A stretch of DNA of 21,870 bases from a virus. Positions 7,688 to 15,806 of this stretch are shown here, in pieces (position 1 is the stretch's first letter; every line of letters starts with the position of its first letter). Position numbers and translations under genes: made by a program. The stretch spans positions 1 through 21,870 of the IMG/VR virus record IMGVR_UViG_3300042505_001147, one strand, 5' to 3'. The notes beneath the pieces were generated by a model that was given only the letters and a program-made list of their open reading frames with translations, ran no database searches and had not been told where the DNA came from.

Positions 7688-10266
7688 TGGCTAAACCAAA
7701 TTCAAAAGAACAGCAAGAAGAACTTGAGTTTTTAAAAAAACAAAGAGAGTCTTATGAAAGTGCTATTAAAACAATAAGAGAATTTAATAAAGCATCACAA
7801 CAGAGACGTGGTGAAATGCAAAAAGATTTGGTTGAAGCTAGAAAGATGAGAGAATCATTTGAAGAACAATTTAAATCTTTAAAAAATATAAATACTTTAA
7901 TAGAAAAAACTGCAAAGGGATTTTCTAATATGACGGATGAGTTATCCGACCAACAAAAAAGAGTTCAAGATTTAGGAAAAGATTGGGACGAAATTGATGA
8001 CTTACAAAATAGTATATCATCACATTATGGTAAACAGTATGGTGATATTGGCCAAATACAGAAAAAAATAGATGGAACTAAAGCTTTAATAACTAGTATA
8101 TCGGCTTTATTGGATAAAAACAGTGATGCATATGGTGACCAACTTGATAAAATTTTAGATGCGGCAGAAACATATAAATCATTCCCTGCAACATTTGCAA
8201 CATTAAATAAACAAGTCAAGCAGAGAAAAATAACGGAATCACAAATGGTTCAAATGCTTAAAGAAAATTTGGACGATTTTGATGAAATGGTTTCAAAAAT
8301 TAAAATAATAAATAGTCAAACAGGAGAAGTTGTAGATTTATTTAAAACATTAAATAATGAACAAGATACTTTTAATAAAGCACAAGCACAAAAGTCACAA
8401 TTCAAACCAGCTGCATCGGCATTGATTACCGAATCACCATTAGGTTCTGCACCCGTAGTTGGTGGTGCAATATCAAAAGGGACACAATCATTATTTTCAG
8501 AAGAATCCATAACTGGTGCGGGAACGATTGGGTTATTTTTCATACTAGGAAAAGCATTGGGTAGTCTTGCTGAAATTGAAAAAGCTTTTAGTGCAACTGA
8601 CCAAGAAATTGCAAATAATTTTAAAGGTAGAGAAAGATACTTTGATGCAATTCTTAAACAGACCGACATGTTTATAGAAGCACAAGAAAAGATAACGGAA
8701 AGAGTTGGTGGATTTACGGAAAAATTTGCACAGTTTGACTTTGATACCGAAATGGGAAATTTGGTAATTGATTTTAATAAAGTTTCAAAAACTGCATTTT
8801 TTGGTAGCGCGTTAGGAAGTCCAAAATATGCAAAAGACCAATTGGCATTGGCCGGCATAAGTGCATCAGAAATTGCATCAACCATGTCCGAAATGTCCAC
8901 TGGTGCAAATAGTGCAATGCAAGGATTAGGAGAAGATGTTGCAGTATTCTCTAAAAAAACAGATATAGCTTCTTCACAAGTTGCAGGTTTAACTGGACTA
9001 TTTAGAATGTTGGACAAAACAGGTGGTGCAGATGCATTCAAAAATTTAGAAAAATCTCTAAGTGGTGTAGGACTTAAAGGATTTAATGTTGCAGATATAG
9101 CCAATGAATTAGCAAATTCAAGTGAACTGGCCCTCCACTATAATATAAAAAGTGGTGCAGAACTTGTCAAACAGGTTAAGAATGTTAGAGATATGGGAGC
9201 CTCTTTTGCAAAAATTGCAGAAGCAGGTAAATCTATGGTATTGAATTATAAGGATAGTATTTCTAAAGAAATGGAACTATCTGCAATGTTAGGTGAAAAC
9301 GTAGATTTGTCAGAAGCTAGAGCATTGTTTGCAGCCGGTAGAAGTGATGAGGCTTTTGGTGTATTAAAATCGTCTGGAATATTAGAAAAAGCACAATCAC
9401 AAGGCCTTTTTGCAATGCAATCATTGCAATCTGCAATTGGTGGTATGGATTTGACACAATTAGCTGCTGGTAAATACGAAACAGGACCAAAACAGGGATT
9501 AATTTCTAATACTGGATTTTTATCTGCAACAAAAGAAGCAGACAGAATTGCAAAAATAGAAGCTGCAAATTTTCAAATAGATAGAGCAATAATTCGACTA
9601 ACTGATACGGACTTAGACCAAGCTCTTGCATTTGCACTTGGTACAAATCAAGAAATAACAAGATTGGAATTGGCAAAGATGGGCACAGAAATTCAAAAAT
9701 TTATTGATGTCGAAGGACAGACGGTAATAGATGCATTTTCTCCTTCAACATTTATCGCAGCATCTAGATTGCTATCAGGACAAACCGATTATGGTATGAT
9801 GGGCACTAATTTATTTCCAGGAGGATATGGTACAGGTGCACAAAGAACTTTTACTATTCCAGATGAAATTAAAAAAAATGCACAAACACCGGTTGAATAT
9901 ATTCCAGGTAAATCAGGAGTATCATCAACACAAGCTGGTATAAGTAATTTGACACCTGGAGGACAAAAATATAGTTTTGAAACTTCAAATAAATTAGCAG
10001 CTGCAACTGCAAAAATGCAAGAAAAAGCAACAACAAGTTTGGATTCACAGGGTAAATTATTACAGTCTTCAGATGCATCACTTAAAATGATAAATGCACA
10101 ATCAACTTTACAAACTCAATTATTACAAAATATCCAAGCATTAACTGCTGCAACGTCTAGATTGGGTAATATAGGATTAGGTGATATGAAATTATTATTA
10201 GATGGTAAAGAAGTTAAGAGTAGAATTGAAAAAATAAAAATACAAGAAAAGGGAAAAACTAAATAA
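7687..10266 (+). CDS. Tail tape measure protein (T4 gp29 position)
   Basis: An 859-residue protein. Residues ~1-110 are charged coiled coil (KEQQEELEFLKKQRESYESA...), followed by more helical repeats to ~250. A hydrophobic, Gly-rich stretch with TIGLFFILGKALGSLA lies at ~278-293, as many tape measure proteins have. The rest is Ala/Gly/Ser-rich helix, ending in a Gln/Lys-rich tail. It is the longest coding region of the window and sits after the gp26/gp51-like genes and before the tube initiator gene, as in T4-like phages. At the usual ~0.15 nm per residue it would set a tail of roughly 130 nm (rule-of-thumb inference). The evidence is composition, length and position rather than a specific motif. 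Confidence 0.75.
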   Translation: MAKPNSKEQQEELEFLKKQRESYESAIKTIREFNKASQQRRGEMQKDLVEARKMRESFEEQFKSLKNINTLIEKTAKGFSNMTDELSDQQKRVQDLGKDWDEIDDLQNSISSHYGKQYGDIGQIQKKIDGTKALITSISALLDKNSDAYGDQLDKILDAAETYKSFPATFATLNKQVKQRKITESQMVQMLKENLDDFDEMVSKIKIINSQTGEVVDLFKTLNNEQDTFNKAQAQKSQFKPAASALITESPLGSAPVVGGAISKGTQSLFSEESITGAGTIGLFFILGKALGSLAEIEKAFSATDQEIANNFKGRERYFDAILKQTDMFIEAQEKITERVGGFTEKFAQFDFDTEMGNLVIDFNKVSKTAFFGSALGSPKYAKDQLALAGISASEIASTMSEMSTGANSAMQGLGEDVAVFSKKTDIASSQVAGLTGLFRMLDKTGGADAFKNLEKSLSGVGLKGFNVADIANELANSSELALHYNIKSGAELVKQVKNVRDMGASFAKIAEAGKSMVLNYKDSISKEMELSAMLGENVDLSEARALFAAGRSDEAFGVLKSSGILEKAQSQGLFAMQSLQSAIGGMDLTQLAAGKYETGPKQGLISNTGFLSATKEADRIAKIEAANFQIDRAIIRLTDTDLDQALAFALGTNQEITRLELAKMGTEIQKFIDVEGQTVIDAFSPSTFIAASRLLSGQTDYGMMGTNLFPGGYGTGAQRTFTIPDEIKKNAQTPVEYIPGKSGVSSTQAGISNLTPGGQKYSFETSNKLAAATAKMQEKATTSLDSQGKLLQSSDASLKMINAQSTLQTQLLQNIQALTAATSRLGNIGLGDMKLLLDGKEVKSRIEKIKIQEKGKTK

Positions 10267-10288
10267 TCCCAACAAATTATAATATAAG

Positions 10289-10297
10289 ATATTTATA
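10289..10297 (+). promoter_or_regulatory. ATATTTATA box, candidate late promoter for baseplate genes
   Basis: Intergenic exact copy followed by ATAAAT, 16 bases before ATG 10314. The next three genes are spaced 3-11 bases apart, so it could drive the tube initiator, wedge, hub-like and 14530 genes together. Confidence 0.5.
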
Positions 10298-10313
10298 ATA
10301 AATAAAATTATAA

Positions 10314-11948
10314 ATGGCTCAATTTCTTAGAGATTTATTATTGAATGGATATAATGGTGTTAAACCAATAGAAACTATTCAAAAGAAAAATAATTTAGGA
10401 CAACAAGTTAAAGATGTTGTATCTGCCGAATTGTCAAAAACAGGCAAAAGAGTTTTATTTTACAAACAATTACCAACATTATACGGGTCGGATTTAGTAA
10501 GAATATCAACAAAAGGTTCCGTTGACCCTGCGAGAACTTTGGCTGTAAGTGGTGCAAGATACAAATCAAATGAAGTTTCCGGCGGAGGCCTGAGTAGATT
10601 TGTAGGTAATTTATTGGGAGGTTCTGCAAATAGACCGTCAGACACTATATTTCCTTTAATAGATGGTAATACGAGAATTGCAACTACACCACCTGTATCT
10701 ATAAATGGTCAACCTATAAATGGTGATTATAGTGGTTTAAAGTATGCAATTGAACCTGATAAAAAATATGTAGTATCACAAGAACCTGCAACATCAAATG
10801 CACTTACTGGTTTATTAAAAGGAACACCATCGGACATTGCAAGAAATGCTGCAGGAGCAATTACAGGAGCTGCAAAAAATGCAATAAAAAACGTTGCTAT
10901 AAATGCTTTGACTTCAAGAAGAAAAAATAACATTGGTGATTTATCTAATAAATTAAAAAATTCAAGTAAATTAAATACAATCGGTACATTACCAAATACA
11001 TTAGAAAAACCTGGTAGTAAATTTATAAAGGTAAAAAATTTATTAGGATTACCAGAATTGATTGATGTAGAAAAATTAAAATTAAAAGAACGAAATTATT
11101 TAATACAAAAATCTCAAAATGGATTGTTAAATAGTAGAACATATGATGTTACAAGTTTAAGTAAACTTGTAAAAGAAAATACAGGAAATGATTTACAATT
11201 CATAAAAATTAAAATAGAAGACACATTTGAATATCTTTTATTTCCTGCAGCAATTAGTGGTGATATAAATGATAGTATGACACCGGAGTGGAATTCATTT
11301 AAATATGTTGGGTCTCCATTTAATACATATAGATACAATGGTGTTGAAAGAAAAATATCATTTGATTTTAAAGTATATTGGATTGATAATGGTCAACAAG
11401 TTGTAATGCGTGATAAGTTAAAGTTATTAAGATTATTGGCATATCCATCAACAAATTTAACCGCAATAAAATTAAATGAATCAAATCCATATAAACCAAT
11501 GATATTTACACCAAATACTATTCAACTTAGTATTGGTAAATTTTATACAAACTTAAAAGGATTTGTTTCCAACCTATCAATATCAGTACCACAAGAAGTA
11601 CCATGGGCTTCATCAAATCCAACATTTTTACCTGCAAATTCAAATATAATATATCCACATTATGTCGATGTTTCGTTTGAAATGACAATTATAGAAAATC
11701 ATGAAATAGATTTAGAAACTGAAACAATTACATATAGATTTGATGATGCACCTGAATTTGTACCAAAACCAATTACAGCCAATTTACCAACGGTTCCTTT
11801 TAAAGATGCAATGAATAAAATCAATAATGATAAACTAATAGACAGAACAATGTTTGAATTTAATGATAAACAAATAAAAGAATTACTTAAAGACGTACCG
11901 CAAGTAAACGGCCCGCTAGTAGATGATTCTTATATAAAAAATTATTAA
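10314..11948 (+). CDS. Baseplate tail tube initiator/cap (T4 gp48/gp54-like)
   Basis: A 544-residue protein. Residues ~300-465 carry the gp48/gp54-type domain: YLLFPAAISGDINDS, TPEWNSFKYVGSPFNTYRYN, ERKISFDFKVYW, LKLLRLLAYPS, then FYTNLKGFVSNLSIS, VPWASSN and the IIYPHYVDVSFEMTII strand followed by ENHEID. These follow the order in T4-like tube initiators, which resemble the tail tube protein and nucleate its polymerisation on the baseplate. The N-terminal ~170 residues are an extension with an Ala-rich helical stretch (DIARNAAGAITGAAKNAIKN). T4 gp48 and gp54 are 364 and 320 aa, so this is larger; I cannot tell which of the two it replaces, or whether it does the job of both. Confidence 0.72.
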   Translation: MAQFLRDLLLNGYNGVKPIETIQKKNNLGQQVKDVVSAELSKTGKRVLFYKQLPTLYGSDLVRISTKGSVDPARTLAVSGARYKSNEVSGGGLSRFVGNLLGGSANRPSDTIFPLIDGNTRIATTPPVSINGQPINGDYSGLKYAIEPDKKYVVSQEPATSNALTGLLKGTPSDIARNAAGAITGAAKNAIKNVAINALTSRRKNNIGDLSNKLKNSSKLNTIGTLPNTLEKPGSKFIKVKNLLGLPELIDVEKLKLKERNYLIQKSQNGLLNSRTYDVTSLSKLVKENTGNDLQFIKIKIEDTFEYLLFPAAISGDINDSMTPEWNSFKYVGSPFNTYRYNGVERKISFDFKVYWIDNGQQVVMRDKLKLLRLLAYPSTNLTAIKLNESNPYKPMIFTPNTIQLSIGKFYTNLKGFVSNLSISVPQEVPWASSNPTFLPANSNIIYPHYVDVSFEMTIIENHEIDLETETITYRFDDAPEFVPKPITANLPTVPFKDAMNKINNDKLIDRTMFEFNDKQIKELLKDVPQVNGPLVDDSYIKNY

Positions 11949-11951
11949 TAA

Positions 11952-12248
11952 ATGAGATATAGATATAATAGAATATTAAAGGAAACGGCAACACAAAAAC
12001 AATATTTTGAATCAACCATATACCCAAAAATTAAACCAACCGACAACGATACATACATCATATCAACTCAGTCGGACAGATTGGACTTATTGGCATCAAA
12101 ATATTATGGTAATGCATCTTATTGGTGGATAATATCAGTTGCAAATAATTTAAACGATGCATCCCTATCAATAGAACCGGGTAGACAATTAAGAATACCG
12201 TCGGACATAAATTCAGTATTAAACGAATTTGAAAGAATTAATAGATAA
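11952..12248 (+). CDS. Baseplate wedge protein with LysM-like fold (T4 gp53-like)
   Basis: A 98-residue protein. The core is DRLDLLASKYYG (42-53) followed by YWWIISVANN (57-66) and IEPGRQLRIP (74-83), the LysM-like pattern of gp53 and P2 gpX-type baseplate proteins. T4 gp53 is 196 aa, so this is a minimal version. In T4 gp53 holds neighbouring wedges together around the hub. It begins 3 bases after the tube initiator stop and ends 5 bases before the hub-like gene. Confidence 0.85.
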   Translation: MRYRYNRILKETATQKQYFESTIYPKIKPTDNDTYIISTQSDRLDLLASKYYGNASYWWIISVANNLNDASLSIEPGRQLRIPSDINSVLNEFERINR

Positions 12249-12253
12249 GTTAT

Positions 12254-14518
12254 ATGATTTACTTAGCACCTCTCAAAAAATGGGTAGTAGATATTTTAGA
12301 AGAAAGAGAAAATAATCCTAATATGGCTAATTCAAAAATGCCATTTGTTATTATGACTTCTGGTGCAAAAGTGATTAAGTCCAACGGCCCGATAAAAACA
12401 AAAGATGAGGCTATTGAACGTGCAAAAGAAATTATATCAAATAATACTGGAGTTGAATACCAAGGATGTATAATATCAAATCAAATTAATCCCGCTTTAA
12501 ATTACTCATTACAACAAACCTTAGTTGGATTTGATTTTACTGGAAAACCAATATATGCAGTTGGAGAGTTTGGTAGAAAAATATCTATGCCAATTATAGA
12601 GTCGGTTGATATCAATACCGATGGAACCAATAATACTCTATTAACCGCAATGGTAAATGTTAGATGTTTTTCATTGAAGCAACTTGAAATGTTTGAATTA
12701 TTTTTCTGTAAAGCTGGTATGCATATATTAATAGAATATGGTGACAATTCATCATCATATAAATTAAATTTGGATAATGTAATGATTAATAAATCAGATT
12801 ATGGAAAATTTGTTGAAACCTTTAAATCATTTACCGAACCAACTATAAATCAATTTGGTAAATATTTAGAAGCTTGTAAAACATCAAATGGTTCATATGC
12901 TAGAGTTGCAGGTAAATTAATAAATTATAGTTATTCTATTGAACAAGATGGTACATATTCGGTACAATTGGAAGTTGCACAATCAAATGAATACAATTTG
13001 GCATTACCAAAGGCATTTATTACAAAATACAAAACATATGAGTCACCATCGGCTAATGTAACCGATTGGAAACAATGGACTAATAAATTAGTAAATGATT
13101 TACCTGGATTGAATAAAAGTATGCTTGACAAATTAAAAGAAACCGATTGGAAGCATCATTTTTTCAATTGGGGTAAAACTAATGATGATGAATTAGACAA
13201 AACTGCATCAAATGAAGCATATTTATCTTTAAAATTTATATTAGAAATCTTAGCAAATAATACTGCAAATCAAGGAAATAATTCGGATTTTATTTTATTT
13301 AAAGATGATTATTTTAAAATTAAAGATTCAACCGAAAAAATAATTCCAATAACGATACATAATAATATGATATCTGCAGATAATAATATAATATTTCCAA
13401 ATGAAAATTTACTTCAATTTACATTTGATGAAAATTCTGGTGTAATACAAAGAAAAATAGATGGTGTAGTGGATGGTAGTATTGGTATTGGTAATAATAA
13501 ATTATCTTTAATTCCAAATAAAGAAATATCATTTACAGACCCATTAGGTGAAAAGAAAATACTAAAAATTGCAGAGATAAAAACTAAAAATGGTGAAAAA
13601 TTAACTGATTTAAAAATTGGAAACGCATTAAATATTTTTGTATCTTATAAAGTTGTTGGAGAAGCTTGGGAAAGAAATACAAAAACCATAGATTTTATAG
13701 TTGATATATTAGATAGAATAAATAAAACTTCTTTTGGTTTATTTAAATTAAGAATTGGGTCTTTATATGAGGGTGCAAAACAAACTGTAATAGATACCAA
13801 ATTATATCCATTAAATACTGAACAACCAAATACTAGAAAACAATATAGATTTAAACCAACTACTATCAATTCAAATGTTAGAGATTTCAAATTCAATTTC
13901 GAACTAACGGACCAGGTAGCTGCAGCAACCATATTTAATTCAGCTAAATTTTTGGCGAATAGAAAGGCAATAAAAGAAGGAAATGCAGAAAATAGTGATG
14001 CTATAAATTTGTCGCCAGAATTATATCAAAGTATAGATTACTCCGCATTCTCAACTGCTGATGGCTATTTTTCTTTAAATGAGATAGAATATCAACAACT
14101 TATTAAAACACCGGTAAAGACTAATACTAATGAAGATGATGATAAAAATGTAAAAGAAAAAGTAGAAGCCGAAAAAGAAGCAAAACGTAAATCTTATGAT
14201 AATTTTCAAACTAAATTTAAATTCAAAAAAGGAGATATACGAACATTGATTTATGAAGATTATAGTTTTATAAATACAATACTTGGGTTAAATACTGAAG
14301 ATTTTAGAAGTAGATACGAATTAGTGACTCCAATAAAAGTAAATTTGACAATAGATGGTATTAGTGGTATAACTTGTGGTGAAACATTTAGAATAGATGG
14401 TATACCTGAACAATATAATAAATTAGGACAATTTCAAATAACCAATACTAAAAATGTAATAAACACAGACCAGGGTTGGACTACCGAAATAGAAGGTGAG
14501 TTTAGGTATGGTGTTTAA
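12254..14518 (+). CDS. Large baseplate hub-like structural protein
   Basis: A 754-residue protein. Near residues 145-165 is the segment LEMFELFF...GMHILIEYG, and the C-terminus (~698-750) has VNLTIDGISGITCGETFRI, then IPEQYNKLGQFQI and GWTTEIEGEFRY, a pattern I associate with baseplate hub proteins of contractile tails. In between is a long Asn/Lys-rich beta region and a charged stretch (VKEKVEAEKEAKRK, ~635). The N-terminal 60 residues include KMPFVIMTSGAKVIKS, not assigned. ATG 12323 is an alternative start, but ATG 12254 fits the tight spacing after the gp53-like gene. No lysozyme domain is seen. Confidence 0.6.
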   Translation: MIYLAPLKKWVVDILEERENNPNMANSKMPFVIMTSGAKVIKSNGPIKTKDEAIERAKEIISNNTGVEYQGCIISNQINPALNYSLQQTLVGFDFTGKPIYAVGEFGRKISMPIIESVDINTDGTNNTLLTAMVNVRCFSLKQLEMFELFFCKAGMHILIEYGDNSSSYKLNLDNVMINKSDYGKFVETFKSFTEPTINQFGKYLEACKTSNGSYARVAGKLINYSYSIEQDGTYSVQLEVAQSNEYNLALPKAFITKYKTYESPSANVTDWKQWTNKLVNDLPGLNKSMLDKLKETDWKHHFFNWGKTNDDELDKTASNEAYLSLKFILEILANNTANQGNNSDFILFKDDYFKIKDSTEKIIPITIHNNMISADNNIIFPNENLLQFTFDENSGVIQRKIDGVVDGSIGIGNNKLSLIPNKEISFTDPLGEKKILKIAEIKTKNGEKLTDLKIGNALNIFVSYKVVGEAWERNTKTIDFIVDILDRINKTSFGLFKLRIGSLYEGAKQTVIDTKLYPLNTEQPNTRKQYRFKPTTINSNVRDFKFNFELTDQVAAATIFNSAKFLANRKAIKEGNAENSDAINLSPELYQSIDYSAFSTADGYFSLNEIEYQQLIKTPVKTNTNEDDDKNVKEKVEAEKEAKRKSYDNFQTKFKFKKGDIRTLIYEDYSFINTILGLNTEDFRSRYELVTPIKVNLTIDGISGITCGETFRIDGIPEQYNKLGQFQITNTKNVINTDQGWTTEIEGEFRYGV

Positions 14519-14529
14519 ATATAAATAAT

Positions 14530-14904
14530 ATGTACAAAGACGTTGCAAGAAATATTGAAAACTTTACATTACAAATCCCAAAAACTATAATTCCAATTCC
14601 AAATGAATTTGATTATGATAATGGATTTTTAAGAAGATATTTTATTCAAAAAACAAATGATTCAAATGGTTTTGTTTTTGAAGTATCATCTGAACTTTAT
14701 GATGAATATATAGATAATCCATTTTGGAAAGTTGCAGATTTAAAATGGAGAATAACAGGACCAAAACAAACCATATATAATCAAAAAGGTGAATTGTCTG
14801 ATATTGGAGTTGAAATTACAAATAAACAAATAATCAATTTGACTTCCAACACAATAAGAAATATAGGATTATACTTACCAAACTTATTACAATTTCACAA
14901 ATAA
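14530..14904 (+). CDS. Small phage protein of unknown function, probably tail or baseplate associated
   Basis: A 124-residue protein with FDYDNGFLRRYFIQK, LKWRITGPK and a C-terminal IGLYLPNLLQFH. I cannot name a family. It is the last gene of the baseplate series, 11 bases after the hub-like gene and before the dioxygenase promoter, so a virion or assembly role is likely. TATAAATA, identical to the T4 late promoter core, lies at 14520-14527, but only 2 bases before the ATG. Confidence 0.7.
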   Translation: MYKDVARNIENFTLQIPKTIIPIPNEFDYDNGFLRRYFIQKTNDSNGFVFEVSSELYDEYIDNPFWKVADLKWRITGPKQTIYNQKGELSDIGVEITNKQIINLTSNTIRNIGLYLPNLLQFHK

Positions 14905-14936
14905 TTTGGTATTATAAATTATTTTTAGTATATTTA
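14905..14936 (+). promoter_or_regulatory. Bacteroidota-type promoter for the dioxygenase gene
   Basis: TTTG at 14905-14908, 20-base spacer, TATATTTA at 14929-14936, close to the TTTG/TAnnTTTG consensus of Bacteroidota housekeeping promoters. The spacer ends ATTATTTTTAG, very similar to the other two promoters of this class here. The leader to the ATG is about 22 bases. Confidence 0.7.
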
Positions 14937-14958
14937 AAATATATAAACAAATTAAGTT

Positions 14959-15735
14959 ATGAAAAAATACAAACACTTATCCGAAGAGGAAAGACAACAA
15001 ATGACCTTTGATTGGAGATACAGAGGTTTTACAGTTTTAGAATTATTAACCGAACAAGAGGTTGACGAATTAAACGCAGAATTAGATAGATTGAGGTTAG
15101 AAAGAAATCAAAACGAACCTGAAAAGTGGCAAGAGTTTGAACCAATTATGCACCCACACAAACACTCTGAAAAAATTCAAAAAATGTTTTCACATCCAAA
15201 AATGATTGAAGCATGTGAATTTCTAATGGAAGGTGATATTGTTGGAATGCAAACTTGGGGTTATTATAAACCAAAAGGTGAATTGGGTAGAGATATGCAT
15301 CAAAACGCATTCTATACCGGGTGTGGACATAATGAAATTGTAAATACAGCATTAGCATTAGATAATCACGACCCTGAAAATGGAGCAGTTTGGAATTATG
15401 AAGGTTCTCATAGATTGCCTACATTACCAATTGAAGATAATGAGGAAAGAAAGAAAACAAATACAGGTAATTGGAGAAGTGAGAGAGGCAAGAGTTGTGT
15501 GATGCCGGAAGGACATGATTTCCGTAAAATTGAGGGATATTTAAGAAAAGGACAAGTAGCATTGTTACATTCTCATGTAGTGCATGGTAGTGAACCAAAT
15601 GGTGATACAACAAGAATGAGAAGAAACTTCTTATGTGGTTATTTAAAGAAAGGTGCATATTTCAATCCAGGTAACCAAATGAAAAGAGAACCAATTGACA
15701 TCTATGAGATGAAACAAAAGCATTGGGGAGAATAA
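14959..15735 (+). CDS. Phytanoyl-CoA dioxygenase (PhyH)-like Fe(II)/2-oxoglutarate oxygenase with altered iron motif
   Basis: A 258-residue protein, normal for the PhyH family. The fold is indicated by the N-terminal FDWRYRGFTVLELLTEQEVDEL, then MQTWGYYKPKG, MHQNAFY, ALALDNHDPENGAVWNYEGSHR and the C-terminal KGQVALLHSHVVHGSEPN followed by RMRRNF. In the family the iron is held by H-x-D plus a distal His, with an Arg binding 2-oxoglutarate. Here H114 and the distal H209 are present, with Arg219/221/222 available, but the Asp position reads Asn116. Activity may therefore be lost or changed. The substrate is unknown; phage members of this family have been proposed to act on host metabolites or modified bases. 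It has its own host-type promoter and is not part of the tail operon. Confidence 0.82.
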   Translation: MKKYKHLSEEERQQMTFDWRYRGFTVLELLTEQEVDELNAELDRLRLERNQNEPEKWQEFEPIMHPHKHSEKIQKMFSHPKMIEACEFLMEGDIVGMQTWGYYKPKGELGRDMHQNAFYTGCGHNEIVNTALALDNHDPENGAVWNYEGSHRLPTLPIEDNEERKKTNTGNWRSERGKSCVMPEGHDFRKIEGYLRKGQVALLHSHVVHGSEPNGDTTRMRRNFLCGYLKKGAYFNPGNQMKREPIDIYEMKQKHWGE

Positions 15736-15737
15736 AT

Positions 15738-15768
15738 TTTGTAAATCAAAATATTTTTAGTATATTAG
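15738..15768 (+). promoter_or_regulatory. Bacteroidota-type promoter for the polymerase gene
   Basis: TTTG at 15738-15741, 19-base spacer ending AATATTTTTAG, TATATTAG at 15761-15768. The ATG is only 6 bases beyond the box, so the transcript would have almost no leader. An inverted repeat overlaps the end of the promoter and the start codon. Confidence 0.68.
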
Positions 15769-15806
15769 TAGGGTATGAATCTAATTGAAGATAAACATAC
15801 CCTACT
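15767..15806 (+). repeat. Perfect 11-bp inverted repeat around the polymerase start codon
   Basis: AGTAGGGTATG (15767-15777) is repeated inverted as CATACCCTACT (15796-15806), with 18 bases between. The left arm overlaps the last two bases of the -7 box and contains the start codon. It could be an operator for a repressor, or, if transcription starts upstream, an mRNA hairpin hiding the start codon. Confidence 0.75.

Noticed and set aside
8316-9104. 262-codon open frame on the minus strand inside the tape measure gene
   Set aside because: It lies fully opposite a well-supported gene, has a Ser/Ala/Pro-rich product without family signs, and no promoter or start context. It is a shadow of the A-rich codons of the tape measure gene.
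14520-14527. TATAAATA, an exact T4 late promoter core
   Set aside because: It ends 2 bases before the ATG of the next gene, too close for a normal late transcript, and no second copy in this orientation was found before other genes. Chance in AT-rich DNA is likely.
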